DNA of 64,000 nucleotides from Phycicoccus sp. Root101 (GTDB lineage Bacteria > Actinomycetota > Actinomycetes > Actinomycetales > Dermatophilaceae): contig NZ_LMCM01000008.1 in assembly GCF_001426245.1 (NCBI RefSeq), forward strand, positions 186,001 to 250,000. The letters run 5' to 3'. A model generated the notes under the pieces. That model was not told the origin of the DNA. It did no database searches and saw only the letters and a program-made list of their open reading frames with translations. Each line of letters begins with the position of its first letter. The first letter of the stretch is position 1. This document shows positions 1 through 7,896 of the stretch, piece by piece. The translations under genes and the position numbers were made by a program.

Positions 1-1
1 G

Positions 2-961
2 ACGTTCGCCGCCGACTACGTGGTGTCGAACGCGGTCGGCCAGCCGTTCTCGCCGGCCGTGACCAAGGACGTCGCAGCGGTCCCGGGTGTCGCCACCGTG
101 AGCCCGCTGCGCTACCTGCCGGTGTCGCTCGACGGGGACCGCGGCTTCGCGGCCGCGATCGACCCGGGATCGTTCGGCAAGGCGGTTCCCCTCGAGTTCG
201 CCGCCGGCTCGCTCGACAAGCTCACGAACCGGTCGGTCCTGGTCTCCGAGAACCGCGCCAAGCAGCAGAAGCTCTCGGTCGGCAGCACGGTCAAGGGCGA
301 GGTCGCCGGCCAGCAGGCGGACTACACGGTCGGCGGCATCTTCGTCACGTCAGCGTCGGTGCCCAACTCCATCCTCATCACCCTGGACACCGCCAACGCG
401 GCAGGCGTCCCGAACCAGGACAGCGTGGCGTTCGTGGTGCGGGACAAGCACGCGAACCCGGCGGCCGTGGAGGCGGCGATCGAGAAGGTCATCGCCGATG
501 TGCCGACGGTGACGCTCAAGGACCAGGACGCGTTCGCCGCCGAGCAGCGCAAGCCGATCGACCAGCTCCTCTACATCATCTACGCGTTGCTCGGCCTGGC
601 CGTGATCATCGCCATCCTCGGGATCATCAACACCCTGGCGCTGTCGGTGATCGAGCGCACCAGGGAGATCGGGCTGCTGCGCGCCGTCGGCCTGAGCCGG
701 CGGCAGCTGCGGACGATGCTGCGGCTGGAGTCCGTGGCGATCGCCCTGCTCGGGGCCGTCCTCGGCGTCGTGCTCGGGCTCGTCGCCGGCTGGGCCCTCC
801 AGCGCAGCCTCGCCGACGACGGGATCGACGTGCTCGCCATCCCGGGGCTGCAGCTCGCGGTCTTCGTGGTGCTGGCCGGTGTCGTCGGCGTGCTCGCGGC
901 GCTGTGGCCGGGACGTCGCGCCGCTCGCCTGGACGTGCTGCGTGCCATCACCACGGAGTAG
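2..961 (+). CDS. ABC transporter permease, FtsX/MacB type (5' end outside window)
   Basis: The frame is open from base 2, so this is the C-terminal 319 residues of a longer protein. The first ~180 residues look like the extracytoplasmic core of MacB-type permeases. Then comes an FtsX domain with three membrane segments: one around LLYIIYALLGLAVIIAIL, followed by the cytoplasmic ERTREIGLLRAVGLSR signature, then two more hydrophobic stretches and a basic C-terminal tail. Such permeases couple to an ATPase, normally encoded upstream, and act as mechanotransmission exporters or envelope regulators. The substrate cannot be told from this fragment. The gene ends 41 bp from a convergent neighbour. 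Confidence 0.88.
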   Translation, partial: TFAADYVVSNAVGQPFSPAVTKDVAAVPGVATVSPLRYLPVSLDGDRGFAAAIDPGSFGKAVPLEFAAGSLDKLTNRSVLVSENRAKQQKLSVGSTVKGEVAGQQADYTVGGIFVTSASVPNSILITLDTANAAGVPNQDSVAFVVRDKHANPAAVEAAIEKVIADVPTVTLKDQDAFAAEQRKPIDQLLYIIYALLGLAVIIAILGIINTLALSVIERTREIGLLRAVGLSRRQLRTMLRLESVAIALLGAVLGVVLGLVAGWALQRSLADDGIDVLAIPGLQLAVFVVLAGVVGVLAALWPGRRAARLDVLRAITTE

Positions 962-1002
962 CGCTCGCGCGCGTCAGGTCAGGGCAGCTCGGCCTGGTCA
1001 GG

Positions 1003-1617
1003 TCAGGGATTGATCAGGCGCGCCTTGAGGGTGTCGTACTCCGCCCGACTGATGTCCCCGTTGGCGAGCAGCCGTGCCAGGTCGGTGAGTCCGGCCACGG
1101 GGTCCGGCCGCACGGCCGCGGTGGGCGTCGGTGGAGGCGGCGCCGCCACGGGGACCATCCGGGCTCTGTGGTTGGCGATGCCCGTGTTGATCATCCCGCT
1201 CAACCGCTTGGCGTCGTGCATCCGGTTCTCGGTCTGGTTCGTCGTCACGCCCTCGCTGCGCCTGACGACGCAGGTGCCGTAGTTGAGCACGAAGCCGAAG
1301 AACCCGTGTCGGTAGGAGGACTCGAAGAGCGCCGGCCAGGGGTTGTGCCAGTCGAGGGCCTTCCACGGGAGGATGCCGCCCCTGATCCGCAACCCCTCGG
1401 GGAGCACCGTCCAGGTGACGCTGTGCAGGTAGGCGACTCGGTACGCGCCACGAACCAGGACGGCGACGACCAGCAGCGTGACGAACGTCTTGGCGCCTCC
1501 GGACAGGCCCGCAGCGACCAGGCCGAGGAAACCGGCCAGCAGCACCGTCCCCACGATCGTGTAGAGGTACGCGATCAGGCTCTTGCGGAAGACCACGCCG
1601 CCGGAAGTCGTCGTCAT
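1003..1617 (-). CDS. Membrane protein with C-terminal SHOCT domain
   Basis: A 204-residue protein. Two hydrophobic segments (about residues 12-37 and 42-56) are followed by a soluble region containing RIRGGILPWKALDW, similar to bacterial PH/YdbS-type modules. A proline-rich linker (APPPPTPT) leads to a C-terminal SHOCT motif, LTDLARLLANGDISRAEYDTL, which in other proteins mediates oligomerisation. The ATG at 1617 follows a short purine-rich stretch. No enzymatic residues are evident, so the role is unknown, perhaps envelope-associated. It lies downstream of the WXG100 gene on the same strand with a ~90-bp gap, so cotranscription is possible. Confidence 0.6.
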   Translation of the reverse strand: MTTTSGGVVFRKSLIAYLYTIVGTVLLAGFLGLVAAGLSGGAKTFVTLLVVAVLVRGAYRVAYLHSVTWTVLPEGLRIRGGILPWKALDWHNPWPALFESSYRHGFFGFVLNYGTCVVRRSEGVTTNQTENRMHDAKRLSGMINTGIANHRARMVPVAAPPPPTPTAAVRPDPVAGLTDLARLLANGDISRAEYDTLKARLINP

Positions 1618-1710
1618 GGTCGCACCCTAGGACCGGCTCCGGAGGGAGGCATCGGCCGATCTGCGTGGACCATTACCGCAATCCACCCCCTCCGGACACC
1701 TCGGCCGGCG

Positions 1711-2001
1711 TCAGCTGAACATCCGCAGGGTCTGCGCCTCCGTCTCCGCGTACTGCACGCCCGCGGCGGCCAGCACGCCGCCGATCGAGTCGAGCGAGGC
1801 ACGCACCTGGCGCTGGGTGCCCTGCCACTCGGTGACGAGGGCCTGGAACCGTGCCGACGCGGTGCCGGTCCACGCGCCCTGCAGGCCGTTGAGCCGGGCC
1901 ATCATCGCGGTCACCTGGCCGTCGATCTCGCTCGAGATGCGGGCGATGTCGCCCGACGCTGCCTGGATCTGGCCGGTGTCCACCTGGAACTGTGCGCTCA
2001 T
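1711..2001 (-). CDS. WXG100-family (EsxA-like) protein
   Basis: A 96-residue protein with the size and pattern of WXG100 proteins: an N-terminal helix (FQVDTGQIQAASGDIARISS), a central turn LQGAWTGTAS with the W-x-G motif, and a second amphipathic helix. These proteins form helical-hairpin dimers and are substrates of type VII (ESX) secretion. The ATG at 2001 was chosen because GTGAGGAGG lies 8-10 bases upstream; an in-frame upstream GTG would add an arginine-rich tail untypical of the family. No partner Esx gene, EccC ATPase or other ESX component lies nearby, so it is an orphan here. Confidence 0.85.
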   Translation of the reverse strand: MSAQFQVDTGQIQAASGDIARISSEIDGQVTAMMARLNGLQGAWTGTASARFQALVTEWQGTQRQVRASLDSIGGVLAAAGVQYAETEAQTLRMFS

Positions 2002-2124
2002 GACCGTCCTCCTCACGGGTCGTCGGTGCCTCCGTGGCACCACTGTCCGGCGAGGCTAGGCGCAACGCGCGTACCGCCCGCGGGCTTTTCCACAGGCCTG
2101 CCCGGCGCGGGGTAGCGTCGGGTC

Positions 2125-2871
2125 GTGACCATCTGGATCGACCCGCCCGCGTGGCCGGCCCACGGACGGCTCTGGTCCCACCTGGTCAGCGACGCGTCAT
2201 ACGACGAGCTGCACGACTTCGCTGTCGCGCAAGGGATCCCGCGCCGTGGCTTCGAGGGTGACCACTACGACGTGCCCGAGGAGCGGTATGCCGCGCTCGT
2301 GGCGGCGGGTGCGCAGGAGGTGCCCGGCAAGGAGATCGTCCGCATCCTCCAGCGCAGCGGTCTGCGGATCCAGAAACGCAAGCACGAGAAGGTGATTCGC
2401 TCGATTCCGGAGGCGTCGTGGCTGCCACCCGGGTCGCGTGCCGACATCATCACGTCACGCCAGCCCGAGCCACCGGCGAACACGGTCGTGGTGCGTCTCG
2501 CACTCCTGCGCGGTCCGGACCTGCTCGTCCTCGAACGCCTCACCGGTGGGCTCGACCTGCCGTCGGCCCCCGTCGGGAGCCTGGACCCGCGCGATGCGCT
2601 GGGGCGGCTGCTCACCGTGGTCGTCGGTGAGCAGACCGCTGTGGCACCGCAGCTGCTCGGCTACGTGCGCAACACCGTCCCCGACCCAGACGCCGACTAC
2701 CCGTGGCCGGTGCCGAAGGCCTGCTTCGCCGTCTGGCACGCGGAGCTGGGCGGCCGGGTCGAGCTGGACACCGGCGTGGGGCAGTGGATCCGGCGCGACC
2801 GGGCGGCGGAGTCGCTGACGGACCGGCACTGGTGGCCGCTCGTGGCGCACCTGGACGAGGTGCCGCGATGA
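2125..2871 (+). CDS. DUF4031 protein with Nudix-like C-terminal half
   Basis: A 248-residue protein. Residues 1-85 match the DUF4031 pattern: opening MTIWIDPPAWPAHGRLWSHL, then SDASYDELHDFA, GIPRRGFEGDHYDVPEERY and an RLRIQKRKHE-like basic end. The remaining ~130 residues (starting NTVVVRLALLRGPDLLVL) follow a Nudix-like order of strands but lack the GX5EX7REUXEEXGU box, so a catalytic role there is doubtful. The stop overlaps the start of the following true Nudix hydrolase (ATGA), indicating translational coupling and probably a joint function. Substrate unknown. Confidence 0.72.
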   Translation: MTIWIDPPAWPAHGRLWSHLVSDASYDELHDFAVAQGIPRRGFEGDHYDVPEERYAALVAAGAQEVPGKEIVRILQRSGLRIQKRKHEKVIRSIPEASWLPPGSRADIITSRQPEPPANTVVVRLALLRGPDLLVLERLTGGLDLPSAPVGSLDPRDALGRLLTVVVGEQTAVAPQLLGYVRNTVPDPDADYPWPVPKACFAVWHAELGGRVELDTGVGQWIRRDRAAESLTDRHWWPLVAHLDEVPR

Positions 2872-3386
2872 GCCGTGGGGCGACCAGCCGTTCGGTGCGC
2901 CTCGACGACGTCGTGTTCACGGACGGGTCGGTGTCGCACGTGGTGCTGACGACCACTCCGGACCCGGCGCCAAAGGAGGCCGTGTTCGCCGCCATGGTCG
3001 TGCTCCGCGACGCCCACGGCCGCTACGCCGTGACGTGGAGCCCCCGCCGACGTGAGTGGGGACCGCCCGGCGGGGCGCGTGAGGACGGCGAGTCAGTCGT
3101 CGAGTGCGTGGTCCGTGAGGTGGCCGAGGAGATCGGCCTCGATCTCGACCCGTCGACGCTGGTCCCGGTGGGGCACGAGGCCTTCGAACCGGTCACCCCC
3201 GGACGCTGGCCGAGGGAGGGCGGCTACCTGCAGCTGTATGCCGCCGACTGGCCTGCCGTGGGGCCCGCCCTCGTGGCGCGGGAGGCGGACTCGCTCGATC
3301 CGGAGTGGGTGGAGGCGGCCGAGTTCCGGGCCCGTGCGGGGGCGCAGTTCTGGTGGCCGGTCGTCGAGGGCGTCCTGCGCGACTGA
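2868..3386 (+). CDS. Nudix hydrolase
   Basis: A 172-residue protein with a complete Nudix box: G at the start of GAREDGE, E, seven residues, then REVAEEIGL, exactly GX5EX7REUXEEXGU. The box binds the divalent metals used to cleave nucleoside-diphosphate-linked substrates. The ATG at 2868 overlaps the preceding stop (ATGA); the frame is open farther upstream, but that part is a shadow of the DUF4031 gene. The PGRWPREGGYLQLYAADW segment would shape substrate specificity, which cannot be predicted. Cytoplasmic. Confidence 0.88.
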   Translation: MSRGATSRSVRLDDVVFTDGSVSHVVLTTTPDPAPKEAVFAAMVVLRDAHGRYAVTWSPRRREWGPPGGAREDGESVVECVVREVAEEIGLDLDPSTLVPVGHEAFEPVTPGRWPREGGYLQLYAADWPAVGPALVAREADSLDPEWVEAAEFRARAGAQFWWPVVEGVLRD

Positions 3387-3394
3387 CGGGCGCC

Positions 3395-4048
3395 TCAGCT
3401 GCCGGTGAGGACGGCCAGCTCGCGCACCAGGTTGCTCCTCGCCCGTTCCTCCCACAGGTGCCGGGCGGTCTGCGTCGCGTAGATCGACTCCCGCTCGAGG
3501 AACGGGCGCAGGATCGCCGCGCGGCCCGCGCGGAAGGCGTCGTCGGGCACGGCCGCATACTCGGCCCGCACCTGGGCCGTGTAGTCGTCGTAGCGTTCGT
3601 CGCCGGACCCGAGGATCCACAGGTCCGCGTCGTGGAAGGCCGCCGGGAGGCCACCGTCCCTCAGGTCGTGGCCGACGGTCGCGAGGACGAGGTCGCGGAC
3701 CGTGGCCACGTCGTCGGACGCCAGCCCGAGGGCACGCAGGTCGCGCACGGCGAGGTCGGCGCTGTCGGCCTCGTTCGCGCCGGCCGGTGCCGACGGGTCG
3801 TAGACGGCGTCGTGGAACCAGCCTGCGAGGCGGCCCAGCACCCCCTCGCGCGAGGTGGTCTCCCCGCCCTCCTCGAGGTCCTCCAGCGCCCAGAAGACCT
3901 CGACCAGGTGGCGGGTGTCGTGGTAGCCGCGGTGCGGTTCGGTCCAGCGCCGCATGAGGTCGGTGCCGATGGCCATCACCGCGTCGTCGTGCGCGCCGGG
4001 GGCGATCTCGGCGAGGTCGAGCTTCCACCAGGTGATGAGGGCAGGCAC
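3395..4048 (-). CDS. HD-superfamily metal-dependent phosphohydrolase (COG4339-like)
   Basis: A 217-residue protein beginning with GTG at 4048. Metal-ligand motifs of the HD fold are visible: YHDTRHL near residue 42, the paired His-Asp in GWFHDAVYD near residue 78, and conserved polar residues in the NEADSADLA and ATVGHDL helices. This small stand-alone family (predicted HD phosphohydrolases) has no firmly assigned substrate. The gene converges on the Nudix gene with only 8 bp between the stops. An internal methionine could also be the start, but the family normally includes the N-terminal helix. Confidence 0.82.
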   Translation of the reverse strand: MPALITWWKLDLAEIAPGAHDDAVMAIGTDLMRRWTEPHRGYHDTRHLVEVFWALEDLEEGGETTSREGVLGRLAGWFHDAVYDPSAPAGANEADSADLAVRDLRALGLASDDVATVRDLVLATVGHDLRDGGLPAAFHDADLWILGSGDERYDDYTAQVRAEYAAVPDDAFRAGRAAILRPFLERESIYATQTARHLWEERARSNLVRELAVLTGS

Positions 4049-4101
4049 GGTGTCGAGTGTCCCAGAGCCGGGTCCGCACGAGCGGCGGACGCGGCGGTGG
4101 G

Positions 4102-6132
4102 TCAGGTCCCGTCCAGCGCAGAGGGGAGGGGTTCGGCGTGCACGACGGTCAGGGCCGACACGGCTCGGGTGAGGACGACGTAGAGACGCCGCAGGCCGGT
4201 GCGCTCGTCCGGCTCGGCCGCAGCGATCGCCGCCGGCTCGAGGACGACGACCCGGTCGAACTCGAGCCCCTTGGCGACCGTGGCCGGCACCACGTCGACC
4301 TGGTGGTCGATGTCGCCGTGGTCCTGACCGAGGACTCCGTGCTCGATTCCCTTGTCCTGCAGTGACTTCGACACGCGGTCGACCCAGGCATCCGGCACGA
4401 TGACGCCGATGGAGCCGGGCTCCTCGACCTCGCTGCCGACGACCCGGGCGACCGACGCGAGGAGGTCGTCCGCCTCGACCGCGAGGACGTCGAGCCGCCC
4501 CGGGTTGTCACGCACCGACACCGGCGCCCCGAGACCGGCGGCCATGTGCGGGAGGAGCTGCGCGGCATACTCGATGACGCTGGCGGGCACGCGGAAACCC
4601 CGGTCGAGCACCTCGATGTGGCTCCCCGGCTTGCCGAGGTGGGCGAGCGAGGACTCCCACGAGTCCGTGGCCCACGGGGTGGTGCCCTGGGCGATGTCGC
4701 CGAGGACGGTCGCGGCGCCCGTCGAGCAGCGACGCCCCACGGCTCGCAGCTGCATCGGCGACAGGTCCTGCGCCTCGTCGAGGACGACGTGCCCGAGGGA
4801 CGGGGTCCTGGAGATGTGGTCGGTGAGCTCGTCGAGCAGGACGGTGTCAGGTCGCGACCACCGGGCAGATCCCTTGCTGCGTGGGGGTTTCTCCCACACC
4901 AGCAACGCCTGCTCCTCCTCGGTGAGGTGGTCCGCCGCGTGCCGCGCGAGCTCGCCCGGGTCGGAGAACAGCGAGAACAGCACCGCCTTGGCATCGAGCG
5001 CGGGCCAGACGGAGGCGACGTACTTCTTGACGATCGGGCTGCGGGCCACCGTGTCCTGCACCCGGTCGTCGGGGGAGTCGCCGGCCTGCTCCATCTGCAG
5101 CAGGACGGCGTGGGCCAGGCGCTGCGGCAGCATCTGGCGGGCTGCGTCGTAACGGACCCCGCGGGTGCGGAGCTCCTCGAGGATCTCGTTGACCTCGTAT
5201 GCTGGGACGCGCCACTTGCGGACGCCGCGCGGGACGACGAGTGCCTCGGTCGCAGGCTGTACCTGCGACCAGACCGCTGCCCGCAGCACCTCGGCCAGCC
5301 GGGCGTCGCCCTTGAGGACCGCGGTCGCCGTGGAGTCGGTGCCGCGCACCGGGACGGAGGCGACGAGCTCCTCGATCGTCGTGTGGCCGACCGCCACCTC
5401 GCCGAGGGCGGGCAGCACCGCGCCGATGTGCTCGAGGAACGCGCGGTTGGGGCCGATGACCAGGACGCCGGAACGGGCCAGCTTGTCGCGGAACGCGTAG
5501 AGGAGCCAGGCCGCCCGGTGCAGGCCCACTGCCGTCTTGCCCGTGCCGGGGGCGCCCTGGACGCAGATGGTCTGCTCGGCTCCCGCGCGGACGATCTCGT
5601 CCTGCTCGGGCTGGATGGTCGCCACGATGTCGCGCATCGGGCCGACGCGGGGGCGCTCGATCTCCTCGGCGAGGATCTGGCTGCGCACCTCGTGCTCGGC
5701 GCGGTCCTGCAGGTGCTCGTCCTCGTAGGCGGTGATCGCGCCACGGTCCAAGCCGAACCGTCGCCGCAGCACCACACCCATCGGCTCGGTGCGCGAGGCG
5801 CGGTAGAAGGCGGTCGACATCCCGGCGCGCCAGTCGATGACGAGCGGGTCGCCGTGGTCGTCGGCGACGTGGCGACGGCCGACGTACCAGCGTTCGTCGC
5901 TGTCCGTGTCGATCCGCCCGAAGAACAACGTGGTCGACGGGTCGTCCTGCAGGGACGCCGCGCGCAGGTGCAGGGTCCGCGCCAGGTGCTCGGCCGAGAT
6001 CGGGTCGTGGGCCTGCACCTTGAGCGAGAGGGTCAGCTCCCGCATCCGGGCCAGGGCCGCTCGAGCGGTGCTGAGGTGGTCCTGCTCTCGCTTCAGCTCG
6101 GGGGAGGCAGACACAAGGGTCCACAATGCCAC
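4102..6132 (-). CDS. helR: HelR/HelD-like RNA polymerase recycling motor ATPase (UvrD superfamily 1)
   Basis: A ~676-residue protein. A coiled-coil N-terminus (LKREQDHLSTARAALARMREL) is followed by FFGRIDTDS, YVGRRHVADDHGDP and VIDWRAGMSTAFYRAS, characteristic of HelD-type proteins. It has a Walker A motif GAPGTGKTAVGLHR, Walker B VVLDEAQDLSP, a GLDRGAITAYEDEHL region and a C-terminal helicase motif LYVVLTRAV. HelD/HelR proteins pull RNA polymerase off DNA; HelR of Streptomyces also displaces rifamycin. The start is uncertain: GTG at 6132 or GTG at 6114 (giving SASPELKREQ); neither has a clear ribosome-binding site. HelR rather than HelD is my judgement from the N-terminus. Confidence 0.8.
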   Translation of the reverse strand: MALWTLVSASPELKREQDHLSTARAALARMRELTLSLKVQAHDPISAEHLARTLHLRAASLQDDPSTTLFFGRIDTDSDERWYVGRRHVADDHGDPLVIDWRAGMSTAFYRASRTEPMGVVLRRRFGLDRGAITAYEDEHLQDRAEHEVRSQILAEEIERPRVGPMRDIVATIQPEQDEIVRAGAEQTICVQGAPGTGKTAVGLHRAAWLLYAFRDKLARSGVLVIGPNRAFLEHIGAVLPALGEVAVGHTTIEELVASVPVRGTDSTATAVLKGDARLAEVLRAAVWSQVQPATEALVVPRGVRKWRVPAYEVNEILEELRTRGVRYDAARQMLPQRLAHAVLLQMEQAGDSPDDRVQDTVARSPIVKKYVASVWPALDAKAVLFSLFSDPGELARHAADHLTEEEQALLVWEKPPRSKGSARWSRPDTVLLDELTDHISRTPSLGHVVLDEAQDLSPMQLRAVGRRCSTGAATVLGDIAQGTTPWATDSWESSLAHLGKPGSHIEVLDRGFRVPASVIEYAAQLLPHMAAGLGAPVSVRDNPGRLDVLAVEADDLLASVARVVGSEVEEPGSIGVIVPDAWVDRVSKSLQDKGIEHGVLGQDHGDIDHQVDVVPATVAKGLEFDRVVVLEPAAIAAAEPDERTGLRRLYVVLTRAVSALTVVHAEPLPSALDGT

Positions 6133-6175
6133 CGCAGCGTCCGTCGGGCGAACGAATTGCGTCCCCTGACGCGGT

Positions 6176-6236
6176 CGGGGGCGGTAGGGGAGCTCTCGCT
6201 CACCCTCCCGCCCCCGAAGCCGGGACGCGATCCCGG
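6176..6236 (-). terminator. Tandem hairpins after the HtrA-type protease gene
   Basis: Directly after the TAA at 6237, reading on the minus strand, there is a CCGGGA/TCCCGG hairpin (6220-6236). A second, longer hairpin follows, with outer 9-bp arms CGGGGGCGG (6176-6184) and CCGCCCCCG (6208-6216) and further inner pairing. No T-run follows, as is usual in high-GC actinobacteria. It probably separates the protease transcript from the HelR-like gene downstream. Confidence 0.55.
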
Positions 6237-7844
6237 TTACTGCGTCGTGCCGGACTTGGCCACGAGGGTGGCGGTCAGGTCGAGCTGCTTGCCACCCCGC
6301 AGGACCGTGAGGGCGACCTTGTCGCCCACGGCCCGCTCGCGGATGGTGGCGACCAGGGCGAGGGCCGAGTCGACCCGCTCACCGTCGACCGCGACGACGA
6401 CGTCACCCTTCTGCAGGCCGGCCTGGGCGGCGGGCGTGTTCGCCGTCAGCGCGGACACCTCGGCGCCGGCTCGCTGGCTGGTGCCGTCGGAGGCCGTCCC
6501 GTCGGCCAGGCTCACGCCGAGGAACGCGTGCTCCGCGGTGCCCTTGTCGATGAGCTGGGTGGCGATCGACTTGGCCTCGTTGGCCGGGATGGCGAAGCCG
6601 ATGCCGATGCTGCCGCTCTGGGAGGAACCGCTCGACGACCCGAGGCTGGCGATGGCGGAGTTGATGCCCACCAGCTGCCCGGAGGCGTTGACGAGGGCGC
6701 CGCCGGAGTTGCCGGGGTTGATGGCGGCCGACGTCTGGATGGCGTTGGTCACGACGTCGTTCCCGCCGGTCTGCGTCTGCGGCGCCTGGCCCTGGCCGAA
6801 CGGGTTCTGCTGCTGGCTGTTGTCGTCCTCTGCCGCGGTGGTCACGGGGCGGTTGAGGGCGCTGACGATGCCGGTGGTCACGGTGCCGGCGAGCCCGAGC
6901 GGGTTGCCGATCGCCATGACCGGGTCGCCGACCTTGATGGCGTCCGAGTTGCCGATGGCGATGGGGGTGAGGTTGCTCGGCGGGTTCGTCAGGGTGATGA
7001 CGGCCAGGTCGGTGGTCGGGTCGGTCCCGGCGACCGTGGCGGAGTACGTCCGGCCGTCGTTGAGGGTCACCGTGAGCTTGGCGTTCTGCCCGGCGCCGGC
7101 GACGACGTGGTTGTTCGTGAGGATGTGGCCCTTGCCGTCGATGACCACGCCCGAGCCCTGGCCCTCGCTCGAGCTCGACGCCACGGTGATCGAGACGACG
7201 CTCGGGGAGACCGCGGCCGCGGTGGCCGTCCAGTTGGGGTTCGTCGCATCCGCCTGCACCACCGGCGCAGCGTCTGCGCCGCGGCCCAGGGTCGACGAGG
7301 ACGCAGTGGAGGAGGACTGCGTCCCGTCGGTGAGCTGGGCCGCGGCGTAGGTGCCGCCGCTCGCGAGGAGGGCGGCGAGCGCCGCGACGGCGGTGAGTTC
7401 CGTCCATCGGCGCCGATTGCCCGGCTGGGCAGGCTCTGCTCCATCCCGTGTGTGCGCGGGAGGGGGCGGCCCAGCCGGTGGCTGTGCGGTCGGGGGGTAT
7501 GCGGTGTGCTCGCCGGTGCCGTACGGCCCGAAGGCGCCGGAACCACCGGGGGCGCCGGGCGTCGCGCTGTCGCGGGAGAACGACTGCGTCTGGCCGAACC
7601 AGACGGGGGCGGTGTCGTCGGGCCGGGCGAACGGCTCGGTGGGCGGCTGCGGGGTCGATGCCTGCGCGGGGGACTCCTGGGCCGGGGCGATCGGCGGCTG
7701 CTGCATCGGGGCGAGCGGCAGCTGCTCGCCGGGCTGGGTGCCGGAGTCCTGGAAGACGGGGCCGGTCGAGCCAGCGTGCTGCTGGGGAGGCTGGCCGCCC
7801 TCACCGGTCGTGCCCGGCTGGGTGTCCTGGTGGATCTGGGTCAT
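6237..7844 (-). CDS. Membrane-anchored HtrA/DegP-type serine protease with PDZ domain (PepD-like)
   Basis: A 535-residue protein. Residues 1-145 are a cytosolic Pro/Gln-rich tail, one membrane segment covers about 149-168, then a Ser/Thr linker and a trypsin-like domain. The catalytic triad is visible: His246 in TNNHVVAG, Asp279 in TTDLAV and Ser380 in GNSGGAL. A C-terminal PDZ domain (about 430-530) includes AGLQKGDVVVAVDGERVDS. It should cleave misfolded envelope proteins outside the membrane. An AAGGAG site lies about 10 bases before the ATG. Its place after a response regulator and kinase matches mycobacterial mprA-mprB-pepD. Confidence 0.93.
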   Translation of the reverse strand: MTQIHQDTQPGTTGEGGQPPQQHAGSTGPVFQDSGTQPGEQLPLAPMQQPPIAPAQESPAQASTPQPPTEPFARPDDTAPVWFGQTQSFSRDSATPGAPGGSGAFGPYGTGEHTAYPPTAQPPAGPPPPAHTRDGAEPAQPGNRRRWTELTAVAALAALLASGGTYAAAQLTDGTQSSSTASSSTLGRGADAAPVVQADATNPNWTATAAAVSPSVVSITVASSSSEGQGSGVVIDGKGHILTNNHVVAGAGQNAKLTVTLNDGRTYSATVAGTDPTTDLAVITLTNPPSNLTPIAIGNSDAIKVGDPVMAIGNPLGLAGTVTTGIVSALNRPVTTAAEDDNSQQQNPFGQGQAPQTQTGGNDVVTNAIQTSAAINPGNSGGALVNASGQLVGINSAIASLGSSSGSSQSGSIGIGFAIPANEAKSIATQLIDKGTAEHAFLGVSLADGTASDGTSQRAGAEVSALTANTPAAQAGLQKGDVVVAVDGERVDSALALVATIRERAVGDKVALTVLRGGKQLDLTATLVAKSGTTQ

Positions 7845-7896
7845 GGCTCTCGCACTCCTTGGTGTGGCTTGGTGACCTCAGTCAACACACCCGACG

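Noticed and set aside
4546-7350. Open frame of over 900 codons on the plus strand opposite the HelR and HtrA genes
   Set aside because: Composition is Arg/Gly/Ala/Pro-rich without domains, and both minus-strand genes have clear motifs. It is a high-GC shadow.
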